Positions 8,630-16,029 of a DNA stretch of 34,392 nucleotides are shown in pieces. Made by a program: the position numbers and the translations under genes. The notes below the pieces were generated by a model. The model did not search any database. It worked only from the letters and a program-made list of their open reading frames with translations, and was not told the origin of the DNA. This stretch comes from Bacteroidales bacterium. Lineage in GTDB: Bacteria; Bacteroidota; Bacteroidia; Bacteroidales; Muribaculaceae. Location of the stretch: assembly GCA_004552485.1 (NCBI GenBank), contig SFOH01000015.1:1-34392 (forward strand). Reading direction: 5' to 3'. The first letter of the stretch is position 1. Each line of letters begins with the position of its first letter.

Positions 8630-9427
8630 TCATTTAGCGGCGGCCGTGCGGGCTGCCTTGTTCTTCTTGTGTTTCTTGATGAGTTCCTTGGCCAGCTGCA
8701 CGTGGCTTGTGGCGCCGCGGCTGTCGGGGTCGTAGAGGATGGCGGGGAGGCCGTGGCTGGGTGCCTCGGAGAGGCGGATGTTGCGGGGGATGACGGTCTC
8801 GAACACCAGCGAGGAGAAGTGGCTCTTGAGGTCTTCGTAGATCTGATTGGCCAGGCGCAGGCGGCTGTCGTACATGGTCAGCAGGAAGCCCTCGATTTCG
8901 AGGTCGGGGTTGAGGCTGTTCTTGATGATGCGTATGGTGTTGAGCAGCTTGCTGATGCCCTCGAGGGCGAAGTACTCGGCCTGGACGGGGATGATCACGG
9001 AGTCGGCGGCGGTGAGCGCGTTGACGGTGATGAGTCCCAGCGAGGGAGAGCAGTCGATGAGTATGTAGTCGTATTTGTCTTTTATCGGTGTCAGCAGCCG
9101 CCAGAGCACGTGCTCGCGCTGGGGCTGGTTGATGAGCTCGAGTTCGGCGCCGGCAAGGTCGATGCGGCTGCCCACGAGCTGGAGCCCGTCGATGCATGTG
9201 TCTACCTGCGAGCCGTCGATAGGATAGTTGTCAGCCAGGCACTCATAGATGGACGAGGTCATGGACCCCGGGTCTATGCCGTAGCCCGACGTGGCGTTTG
9301 CCTGGGGATCAGCGTCAATGATGAGCACCTTCTTGCCTTCCTTGGCAAGCGATGCCGCAAGATTGATTGTGGTGGTGGTTTTGCCCACACCGCCTTTCTG
9401 ATTGGCGATAGCAATAATTTTACCCAT
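8630..9427 (-). CDS. parA: ParA/Soj chromosome partitioning ATPase
   Basis: A 265-residue ParA of the short chromosomal (Soj) type without an N-terminal DNA-binding extension. The deviant Walker A motif KGGVGKTTTT is at residues 11-20, the A' motif LIIDADPQANAT at about 35-46 and the Walker B region YDYILIDCSPSLGLITVNAL at about 117-136. The ATP-bound dimer coats the nucleoid non-specifically, and ParB stimulates hydrolysis to move origins. It is the first gene of the minus-strand run. Its candidate promoter is at 9508-9539 with an overlapping palindrome, leaving a leader of roughly 75 nt. Confidence 0.97.
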   Translation of the reverse strand: MGKIIAIANQKGGVGKTTTTINLAASLAKEGKKVLIIDADPQANATSGYGIDPGSMTSSIYECLADNYPIDGSQVDTCIDGLQLVGSRIDLAGAELELINQPQREHVLWRLLTPIKDKYDYILIDCSPSLGLITVNALTAADSVIIPVQAEYFALEGISKLLNTIRIIKNSLNPDLEIEGFLLTMYDSRLRLANQIYEDLKSHFSSLVFETVIPRNIRLSEAPSHGLPAILYDPDSRGATSHVQLAKELIKKHKKNKAARTAAAK

Positions 9428-9507
9428 GAATCTATGTTGGAGTTAAATCATTCAGTTTAGTCGGCAAGCGTTCCGGAGCCTGCTCCCGCACGCTGCGTTT
9501 GCAACTG

Positions 9508-9539
9508 CAAAATAAGTAAATTTTTGTGGAACAATCAAA
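9508..9539 (-). promoter_or_regulatory. Candidate parA operon promoter (Bacteroidota type)
   Basis: Read on the minus strand, a -33 TTTG (plus positions 9536-9539) is followed after exactly 20 nt by TTATTTTG (9508-9515). This is a one-mismatch version of the -7 consensus TAnnTTTG and runs into GCAG, as do the two plus-strand promoters at 9676 and 19095. The spacing equals that of the divergent promoter at 9652-9683. Confidence 0.6.
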
Positions 9540-9554
9540 TTATTGTTCCACAAA
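9523..9554. promoter_or_regulatory. Perfect 13-bp inverted repeat (operator candidate) over the parA promoter
   Basis: The arm TTTGTGGAACAAT (9523-9535) is mirrored exactly at 9542-9554, across a 6-nt centre that contains the -33 TTTG of the parA promoter. The arms contain GTGGAACA and TGTTCCAC. These are exact halves of the known parS consensus TGTTNCACGTGNAACA, but in the opposite (everted) order and 10 nt apart. The position suggests repression of parAB; the binding protein is not known. Confidence 0.7.
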
Positions 9555-9651
9555 TAACATTATTTGTTGAAAAGTGCCCCCAAATGTTGAAAAACCTAAA
9601 ATTCCGGGCCCTCCCTAATGCCCTAACGCCTAACGCCCCGCCGCATTTGTA

Positions 9652-9683
9652 TTTGCTTGTTTGCCGGGAATTGCGTACTTTTG
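9652..9683 (+). promoter_or_regulatory. Promoter of the endonuclease I gene
   Basis: TTTG at 9652-9655 and TACTTTTG at 9676-9683, separated by 20 nt, match the Bacteroidota -33/-7 consensus (TTTG, TAnnTTTG). The start codon at 9755 leaves a leader of about 65 nt. Confidence 0.8.
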
Positions 9684-9754
9684 CAGTCACCTCTTTTAAT
9701 AAGAGCCTTATCGCTATCACTTGAAATTAATAACTTCTTACCTTACAACCCCCT

Positions 9755-11251
9755 ATGAACAAGAAACATATCATGGCTGCCGCCGCTGCCGCGCTGTGTG
9801 CCTCGTCGGTTGCCTTCGCTGACATCCCCATGGCCTACTATGCCTCGCTCGACGGCAAATGCGGCCAGGAACTCAAGACCGCTATCCACAATCTTGTGTC
9901 GACCTCCGTCAAGATGCTCTCTTACGGCTCCGGCCAGGACCACACCTGGTGGGGATTCTACGTCACCGACTTCAAGATGGACGGCACCAAACGCCAGGTC
10001 ATCGACCGTTACAGCAACGAGACGTTCTACTTCGGCAACCGCGGTTCGTCTGTCTCCGGCATGAACATCGAGCACTCCTTCCCCAAGAGCTGGTGGGGCG
10101 GCACGTCGAACAACGCCTATAAGGACCTGTTCAACCTCATGCCCTGCCAGAAGAGCATCAACACCTCCAAGAGCAACTACGGCATGGGCGTGGTCACCAA
10201 TGTCACCACCGAAAACGGCTGCACCAAGGTGGGCACCGGTGCCGACGGCATCAAGCTCTGGGAGCCCGCCGACAAGTGGAAGGGCGACTTCTCGCGCGGC
10301 TACATGTACATGGCCACGGCCTATCAGGATTTCACTTGGGAAGGTCAGGGCCTGAACTCTCTCCAGCAGGGCGCCTACCCCACCCTCAAACCCTGGGCCT
10401 CAGAGCTCTACATCAAATGGGCCAAGGCCGACCCCGTGGCTCAGATTGAGATTGAGCGCAACCAGGCTGTCGCCGACATCCAGGGCAACCGCAATCCCTT
10501 CATCGACTTCCCCAACCTCATGGAATATGTGTGGGGCGACTCAATCTCCACACCACTCAACCTGCGCACCACGCTCAAGTCGAGCGCTGTCTCCGGCGAC
10601 TCCGGCGAGGATACTCCTAATCCCATTGTTCTCTACAGCGAGACGTTCAAGGAATCTGACGGCGGATGCACGGCTTCCGGCACCGCCGACATCTGGAAAA
10701 TCAACAGCAAGTACGGCTACGTAGGCTCCGCTTACTACTCCAATGCCGCCCACGAAGCCGATGCCTCCATCACTACGCCCGTCATCAGCCTCAAAAACCT
10801 GCTGACGGCCACGATGTCGTTCTCGCACGCTGCTAACAAGCTGAGCTCTACCGTTCCCACCACGTTCTTCTCCGTCAGCATCATCAAGGACGGCGGCACA
10901 CCCGTCGACATCTCCTCGAAGTTCTCATGGCCCAAGGGCACAAACTGGAACTTCGTGGACACGGAGATGGACCTCGCAGAGTACATCGGCCATGAAATCC
11001 AACTCGTGTTCCGTTACACGTCCACGGCCAGTGTCGCCGGCACATGGGAGATTACGAACCTCAAAGTCGGAGGCACGCAGACCGCCGGCATCGAGGACAT
11101 CATCGTTCCCGACGACGCTGACAATGACGCCGACCTCAATGCCCACGTCGAGTATTACTCGCTCGACGGCCGCCGCATCGACCCCGCCACAGCCCGCGGC
11201 CTTGTCATCATCCGCCAGGGACGCCGCGTCACCAAGACCATCATCCGTTAA
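9755..11251 (+). CDS. Secreted endonuclease I family protein with C-terminal sandwich domain and sorting-like tail
   Basis: A 498-residue exported protein. Residues 1-22 form a signal peptide ending AFA. The endonuclease I/NucM domain (about 25-275) has the His-Me-finger core NIEHSFPKSWWGG (Glu106-His107) followed by KDLFNLMPCQKSINTSKSNY. Such enzymes cut DNA non-specifically with Mg2+. The second part (about 290-445) is a jelly-roll-like domain (SETFKESDGGCTASG ... TWEITNLKVGG), as in surface-anchored Bacteroidota proteins. The C-terminus (about 466-498; YYSLDGRRI, GLVIIRQGRRVTKTIIR) has the YxLdGrri ... GlyI.r.g.kv.K pattern of type IX secretion/sorting-like tails. It is likely an extracellular or surface DNase for nutrient phosphate or DNA scavenging (inference). 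It is transcribed divergently from parA. Confidence 0.88.
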   Translation: MNKKHIMAAAAAALCASSVAFADIPMAYYASLDGKCGQELKTAIHNLVSTSVKMLSYGSGQDHTWWGFYVTDFKMDGTKRQVIDRYSNETFYFGNRGSSVSGMNIEHSFPKSWWGGTSNNAYKDLFNLMPCQKSINTSKSNYGMGVVTNVTTENGCTKVGTGADGIKLWEPADKWKGDFSRGYMYMATAYQDFTWEGQGLNSLQQGAYPTLKPWASELYIKWAKADPVAQIEIERNQAVADIQGNRNPFIDFPNLMEYVWGDSISTPLNLRTTLKSSAVSGDSGEDTPNPIVLYSETFKESDGGCTASGTADIWKINSKYGYVGSAYYSNAAHEADASITTPVISLKNLLTATMSFSHAANKLSSTVPTTFFSVSIIKDGGTPVDISSKFSWPKGTNWNFVDTEMDLAEYIGHEIQLVFRYTSTASVAGTWEITNLKVGGTQTAGIEDIIVPDDADNDADLNAHVEYYSLDGRRIDPATARGLVIIRQGRRVTKTIIR

Positions 11252-11290
11252 GACGCCACCATCCCCTACCCGCTTCAGTCCGACGCTGAA

Positions 11291-11378
11291 GCCCGGCTAC
11301 GGAGCCACAGCCGGCACCCTTTCCGCGAGAGTGCCGACCGTGGCTCCCGCTGTTTCCGAGCGGCACTCTGAACCGGGC
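11291..11378 (+). other. Nested palindrome / alternative-hairpin element downstream of the nuclease
   Basis: GCCCGG (11291-11296) pairs with CCGGGC (11373-11378). Inside, GGAGCCAC (11301-11308) pairs with GTGGCTCC (11340-11347), and inside that CGGCAC (11312-11317) pairs with GTGCCG (11331-11336). The segment AGAGTGCCG (11328-11336) can instead pair with CGGCACTCT (11361-11369), so two folds exclude each other. There is no U tract, so it is not a classical terminator. Confidence 0.6.
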
Positions 11379-11670
11379 GAAAGAGGCTGTGAAATGGGGG
11401 GGATTGTCTATTTTGAGGCGGTCTAAATTGTTGAAAACTTTTGCCACCGCCAAAAACGTTGAGTCAGTGGCAAATACCGCCCCTTTGTCCCGCTGTGCCG
11501 AGCATTGACGAGGACGCTCAAGAGAGCCGAAACGCGCAGGCAGTTTGTTGAGTGTCAGCGATTTAAGCTGCATAACCACGATGTTTCACGGCACGGACTT
11601 TTCGGACTGGGCGTAACTCGCTGTTAATCACGCACATTACGACGTCGGGCATTTTTCCAAATTTTCGGCA

Positions 11671-11702
11671 CTTGTTTTTGTCCTTTTTTATTCGCAATTT
11701 TG
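11671..11702 (+). promoter_or_regulatory. Candidate dnaA promoter
   Basis: CTTG (11671-11674) and CAATTTTG (11695-11702) are 20 nt apart. Each differs by one base from the Bacteroidota -33 TTTG and -7 TAnnTTTG elements. This implies a leader of roughly 145 nt before the ATG at 11855, with a GC-rich inverted repeat (CCTCCGGC 11751-11758 with GCCGGAGG 11801-11808). Confidence 0.45.
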
Positions 11703-11854
11703 TATCGCAAAAAAGCATCGGGCACGACGCCGGCACGGCTTGCTACTACACCTCCGGCCAACGGCCTTTCCTCGGGAATACCGGCGCGCCTTACCTCGCT
11801 GCCGGAGGCCTTCTCCGCCCCCGCTGCTTATCAACTCTTTTTTATACCCCTATC

Positions 11855-13264
11855 ATGACAAAGACGCATCAAGAGATGTGGGCCGCCTGTCTGCGCTTCA
11901 TCAAAGACAACATAAAGGAAGAGGAATACAACGCCTGGTTCCGTGACATCACCTCGCTACGGTACGAGAACAACGTGCTGCACCTCTTTGTGCCCTCCGA
12001 TGCGTTCGTTGACCTAATAGAGGAGAATTACCTGGGCGTGCTGGCGCAGGCCATACGCCGTGAGTTCGGCCCGGAAGTCAAGCTCAACTACTCCTACAAC
12101 ATCAAGGCCGGCGACCCGGCCACAGCCGTCGACCTTGCCTCGGCCCGCAGTGTCGGCGCCAAGGAAACGCCGGCCGCCCCGGACAATGCCGCCTCTGCCG
12201 GACACGAGGCCGCTACCATCGACTCGCACCTCTATCCGCGCTACACCTTCGAGAACTACTGCTGCTCGGAGTCGAACAAGATTGCCTATAACATTGCCGA
12301 GTCCATCGCCGAGAACCCCGACATCAAGACCTTCAACCCCTTCTTCATCTTCGGGCCTACGGGCGTGGGCAAGACCCACCTGGTGCAGGCCATCGGACTG
12401 CGCATCAAGGAGCACAATCCCCGCGCGCGCGTACTTTATGTTACTTCGCGCGAGTTCGAGCGCCAGTTCACCACCGTCTTCCGCGAAAAGGACGCCTCGG
12501 GACGCGCCAAGAGCGACATCAACCAGTTCTTCAACTTCTACCAGAGTATCGACACCCTCATTGTCGACGACATCCAGGACCTGCAGAACAAGGACAAGAC
12601 ACAGAACACATTCTATAATATATTCAACCATCTCCACCTCAACGGCAAACAGATCATCCTGTCATCCGACCGCTCGCCGGCCGAGATGGAGGGCTTTGAA
12701 GACCGCTTGTTAGGACGCTTCAAGTGGGGCGCCACGGTGGCCATGGACAAACCCGACGCTGTGCTTCGCCGCGATGTGCTGCTCCAGTCGGCCGCCCAGT
12801 CGGGCGTGGCCCTTCCGGAGGACGTGGTCGAGTACATCGTCACCAACGTCACCGAGAGCATCCGCGAAATCGAGGGCGTGCTGGCCTCGCTGCTCATGCA
12901 CGCCACGGTCATGAATCTGCCCATCACCCTGGGGCTCACCCAGCGCGTGGTCTCCAACTCGGTGCGCGTGAGCCAGCGCAAGCCCGGCTTCGAAATGATA
13001 GCCCAGGCCGTCAGCTCGTTCTACGGCGTCGAGCCCGACGCGCTGTTCACCAAGAGCCGCAAGCGCGAGATAAGCGATGCGCGCCAGGTGGCAATGTACC
13101 TGGCCAAAAAGATGGTGAACATGCCTCTGACCACCATCGGCCACCACGTCGGACGCTCCCACGCCACCGTCATCTACGCCATCACCAACATCGAGCAGCG
13201 CATGGCCGTGGAGCCCCGCCTGCGCGACGATGTCACCAAAATCCGCGCCTCGCTCAGCGTCTGA
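11855..13264 (+). CDS. dnaA: Chromosomal replication initiator protein DnaA
   Basis: A 469-residue DnaA, normal for the phylum. Domain I (about 1-85) begins MTKTHQEMWAACLRFIKDNI and contains the conserved NAWF. A variable linker follows (about 86-125). The AAA+ domain starts at YTFENY (130) with Walker A GPTGVGKT at 167-174 and Walker B TLIVDDIQDLQN. The C-terminal DNA-binding domain has the DnaA signature ARQVAMYLAKKMVNMPLTTI followed by GHHVGRSHATVIYA. It binds DnaA boxes and melts the origin. The frame is open upstream to about 11672, but the extra residues do not fit DnaA, and ATG 11855 starts at the expected domain I. nrdJ follows after 75 nt on the same strand. Confidence 0.97.
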   Translation: MTKTHQEMWAACLRFIKDNIKEEEYNAWFRDITSLRYENNVLHLFVPSDAFVDLIEENYLGVLAQAIRREFGPEVKLNYSYNIKAGDPATAVDLASARSVGAKETPAAPDNAASAGHEAATIDSHLYPRYTFENYCCSESNKIAYNIAESIAENPDIKTFNPFFIFGPTGVGKTHLVQAIGLRIKEHNPRARVLYVTSREFERQFTTVFREKDASGRAKSDINQFFNFYQSIDTLIVDDIQDLQNKDKTQNTFYNIFNHLHLNGKQIILSSDRSPAEMEGFEDRLLGRFKWGATVAMDKPDAVLRRDVLLQSAAQSGVALPEDVVEYIVTNVTESIREIEGVLASLLMHATVMNLPITLGLTQRVVSNSVRVSQRKPGFEMIAQAVSSFYGVEPDALFTKSRKREISDARQVAMYLAKKMVNMPLTTIGHHVGRSHATVIYAITNIEQRMAVEPRLRDDVTKIRASLSV

Positions 13265-13339
13265 GCCGCGCCGTTCCTCTCTTCTCATCCGTTTTTCTCT
13301 TTTACGCAATAACTAATAACCCCCCATATTATATTTACC

Positions 13340-15907
13340 GTGGAACGCAAGACATACAGTTACGATGAGGCCTACCAGGCCACGCTGAAATACTTTGACG
13401 GCGACGAGCTGGCCGCCCGTGTATGGGTGAGCAAGTATGCCCTCAAAGACTCTCAGACACACATCTTTGAGCTGACGCCCGACGACATGCACCGCCGCCT
13501 GGCCTCGGAAATCTGCCGCATAGAGCGCAAGTATCCCAACCCCATGAGCGAGGACGAAGTCTTCGAGCTCCTGCGCAACTTCCGCTACATCGTGCCCCAG
13601 GGCAGCCCCATGAGCGGCATCGGCAACGACCTGCAGGTGGCCTCGCTCTCCAACTGCTTCGTCGTAGGCCTGGACGGCAAGCCCGACTCCTACGGCGGCA
13701 TCATACGCATCGACGAGGAGCAGGTACAGCTCATGAAACGCCGTGGCGGCGTGGGCCACGACTTCTCGCACATCCGCCCGAAGGGTATGCCCGTCAAGAA
13801 CTCCGCCCTCACCTCCACCGGCCTCGTGCCCTTCATGGAGCGCTATTCCAACTCCACGCGCGAGGTGGCACAGGACGGGCGCCGCGGCGCCCTCATGCTC
13901 ACCGTCTCAATCAAGCACCCCGACTCCGAGGCCTTCATCGACGCAAAGATGGAGCAGGGCAAAGTTACCGGCGCCAACGTCTCCGTCCGCATCGATGACG
14001 CCTTCATGCAGGCCGCCGTTGACGGCAGCAAGTACCTGCAGACCTACCCCGTCGACGCCAAACCCGGCGAGGCCCTCGTCTCCAAGGAAGTCGACGCCTC
14101 CCAGCTCTGGGGCAAAATCATCCACAACGCCTGGAAGTCGGCCGAGCCCGGCGTCCTGTTCTGGGACACCATCACCCGCGAGAGCGTGCCCGACTGCTAT
14201 GCCGACCTCGGATTCCAGACCATCTCCACCAATCCTTGCGGCGAGATTCCCCTCTGCCCCTACGACAGCTGCCGCCTCCTGGCCATCAACCTCTACTCCT
14301 ACGTGGTCAATCCCTTCACCGACAAGGCATACTTCGACTTCGACCTCTTCCGCCGCCATGTCGCCGCCGCCCAGCGCATCATGGACGACATCATCGACCT
14401 GGAGATGGAGAAGATCGACGTCATCCTCGAGAAGATTGAATCCGACCCCGAGACCGAAGAGGTCAAGGGCACCGAGCGCCACCTCTGGCACAAAATCAAG
14501 GCCAAGACCGGCAAGGGACGCCGCACCGGTGTGGGCACCACCGCCGAGGGCGACATGATTGCCGCCATGGGTCTGCGCTACGGCACCACCGAGGCCACCG
14601 ACTTCTCCGAGAGCGTCCACAAAGCCCTCGCCCTCGCCGCCTACGGCTCATCGGTCAACCTGGCCCGCGAGCGCGGCGCCTTCGAGGTCTACGACACCGA
14701 GCGTGAGAAGAACAATCCCTACATCAACCGCCTGCGCGAGGCCGACCCCGCCCTCTACGAGGACATGAAGCGCTACGGCCGCCGCAACATCGCCTGCCTC
14801 ACCATCGCCCCCACCGGCACAACATCGCTCATGACGCAGACAACGTCCGGCATCGAGCCCGTCTTCCTCCCCGTCTACAAGCGCCGCCGCAAGGTCAACC
14901 CCAACGAGGTGGACGTTCGCGTTGACCTCGTCGACGAGAACGGCGACTCCTTCGAGGAATACATCGTCTACCATCCCAAGTTCGTCGAGTGGATGAAGAT
15001 TGCCGGCATCCCCGTGCGCCAGGACTACACCCAGGAAGAGCTCGAGGAAATCGTGGCCCGTTCGCCCTACTACAAGGCCACTTCCAACGACATCGACTGG
15101 CTCGAGAAAGTGCGCATGCAGGGCCGCGTGCAGAAGTGGGTCGACCACTCCATCTCCGTCACCATCAACCTCCCCTCCACCGTCACCGAGGAGCTCGTCA
15201 ACAAGCTCTATGTCGAGGCATGGCGCTGCGGCTGCAAGGGATGCACCGTCTACCGCGACGGCTCGCGCACCGGCGTCCTCGTGGCCATGGAGAAGAAGAA
15301 GGACAAGAAGGCCGAGAACGCCGCCGAAAGCGCCGCAACGGGCCTCATCCCCACTCCCCACCCCATCAAGCGACCCATCGAGCTCGACTGCGACGTCGTC
15401 CGCTTCCAGAACAACAAGGAGAAGTGGATTGCCTTCGTGGGCCTCGTCGACGGCCGTCCCTACGAAATCTTCACCGGTCTTGCCGATGACGACGACGGCA
15501 TCTTCTGCCCCAAGTCCGTCACCAAGGGCAAGATTGTCAAGACCGTGGACGCATCGGGCAACAAGCGCTACGACTTCGAGTTCATCAACAAACGCGGCTA
15601 CCGCACCGTCATCCCCGGCCTCTCCGACAAGTTCAATCCCGAGTACTGGAACTATGCCAAACTCATCTCCGGCGTGCTCCGCTACGGCATGCCCATCGAC
15701 CAGGTTCTCAAACTCGTCGGCGGCCTCGAGCTCGACAATCAGAGCATCAACACGTGGAAGATGGGCGTCGAGCGCGCGCTGAAAAAGTATCTCCCCAACG
15801 GCACCAAGGCCAACGGCCAGCGCTGTCCCAACTGCGGCGCCGAGACCCTCGTCTACCAGGAAGGCTGCCTCATCTGCACTACCTGCGGCACCTCCAAGTG
15901 CGGCTGA
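13340..15907 (+). CDS. nrdJ: Adenosylcobalamin-dependent (class II) ribonucleotide reductase
   Basis: An 855-residue class II enzyme that reduces ribonucleotides to deoxyribonucleotides using coenzyme B12, independent of oxygen. It starts at GTG 13340 (ERKTYSYDEAYQATLKYF). Key elements are GNDLQVASLSNCFVVG with redox Cys106, NPCGEIPL with thiyl-radical Cys300 and Glu302, the P-loop-like APTGTTS, and a C-terminal Cys-rich tail (about 829-855: CPNCG, then CLICTTCGTSKCG). The tail combines a zinc ribbon with the mobile Cys pair for re-reduction. Before it lies a TSCPD-like segment (CGCKGCTVYRDGSRTGVL). The gene lies 75 nt after dnaA, probably co-transcribed, which would couple dNTP supply to initiation (inference). 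It ends at a strong terminator. Confidence 0.95.
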   Translation: MERKTYSYDEAYQATLKYFDGDELAARVWVSKYALKDSQTHIFELTPDDMHRRLASEICRIERKYPNPMSEDEVFELLRNFRYIVPQGSPMSGIGNDLQVASLSNCFVVGLDGKPDSYGGIIRIDEEQVQLMKRRGGVGHDFSHIRPKGMPVKNSALTSTGLVPFMERYSNSTREVAQDGRRGALMLTVSIKHPDSEAFIDAKMEQGKVTGANVSVRIDDAFMQAAVDGSKYLQTYPVDAKPGEALVSKEVDASQLWGKIIHNAWKSAEPGVLFWDTITRESVPDCYADLGFQTISTNPCGEIPLCPYDSCRLLAINLYSYVVNPFTDKAYFDFDLFRRHVAAAQRIMDDIIDLEMEKIDVILEKIESDPETEEVKGTERHLWHKIKAKTGKGRRTGVGTTAEGDMIAAMGLRYGTTEATDFSESVHKALALAAYGSSVNLARERGAFEVYDTEREKNNPYINRLREADPALYEDMKRYGRRNIACLTIAPTGTTSLMTQTTSGIEPVFLPVYKRRRKVNPNEVDVRVDLVDENGDSFEEYIVYHPKFVEWMKIAGIPVRQDYTQEELEEIVARSPYYKATSNDIDWLEKVRMQGRVQKWVDHSISVTINLPSTVTEELVNKLYVEAWRCGCKGCTVYRDGSRTGVLVAMEKKKDKKAENAAESAATGLIPTPHPIKRPIELDCDVVRFQNNKEKWIAFVGLVDGRPYEIFTGLADDDDGIFCPKSVTKGKIVKTVDASGNKRYDFEFINKRGYRTVIPGLSDKFNPEYWNYAKLISGVLRYGMPIDQVLKLVGGLELDNQSINTWKMGVERALKKYLPNGTKANGQRCPNCGAETLVYQEGCLICTTCGTSKCG

Positions 15908-15943
15908 CATCCGGTCACTTTCTGAATCAATCGCAACAATAAG

Positions 15944-15991
15944 AACCCGGCTGCGGAACGACACTCAAACGTGTCCCGCAGCCGGGTTTTT
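15944..15991. terminator. Bidirectional terminator between nrdJ and the PorT-like gene
   Basis: A 13-bp perfect stem (AACCCGGCTGCGG at 15944-15956 with 15976-15988) is topped by an ACAC/GTGT inner stem and ends in TTTTT on the plus strand. It lies between the convergent nrdJ (ends 15907) and the barrel gene (ends 16030). Confidence 0.92.
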
Positions 15992-16029
15992 ACGGTTGCA
16001 ATAAAAGCGGGCTATGCTGCCCTACGGCA

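Larger units (their letters stand above)
9428..9754. other. Divergent intergenic region between parA and the nuclease gene
   Basis: No gene is seen in these 327 nt. From left to right the region holds the parA leader, the parA promoter with its palindrome, two copies of TGTTGAAAA exactly 20 nt apart (9565-9573 and 9585-9593), a short tandem repeat (CTAATGCC, CTAACGCC, TAACGCC at 9615-9637) and the nuclease promoter. The stretch 9505-9605 is markedly AT-rich for this window. Confidence 0.7.
11252..11854. other. 603-nt structured intergenic region before dnaA
   Basis: No supported gene is seen. Just after the nuclease stop there is a 7-bp hairpin (GCTTCAG 11272-11278 with 11286-11292), then a nested structure described separately (11291-11378). 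A further inverted pair is GGCGGT/ACCGCC (11417-11422, 11446-11451), whose loop carries TGTTGAAAA (11429-11437). Near 11582 lies TGTTTCACG, a parS-like half-site. The dnaA promoter candidate and leader occupy 11671-11854. Confidence 0.6.

Noticed and set aside
11241..11579. 112-codon minus-strand frame in the nuclease-dnaA gap
   Set aside because: Overlaps the palindromic element, has biased composition and no recognisable domain or start context.
11582..11597. Full parS site
   Set aside because: TGTTTCACG matches the left half of parS but the right half does not; only 11 of 16 positions fit.
11672..11854. 61-codon N-terminal extension of DnaA
   Set aside because: It covers the probable promoter and leader and does not resemble DnaA; domain I begins properly at 11855.
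14648..15964. 438-codon minus-strand frame opposite nrdJ
   Set aside because: Gly/Val/Asp-rich mirror of the nrdJ codon pattern, and it runs through the nrdJ terminator; no family features.
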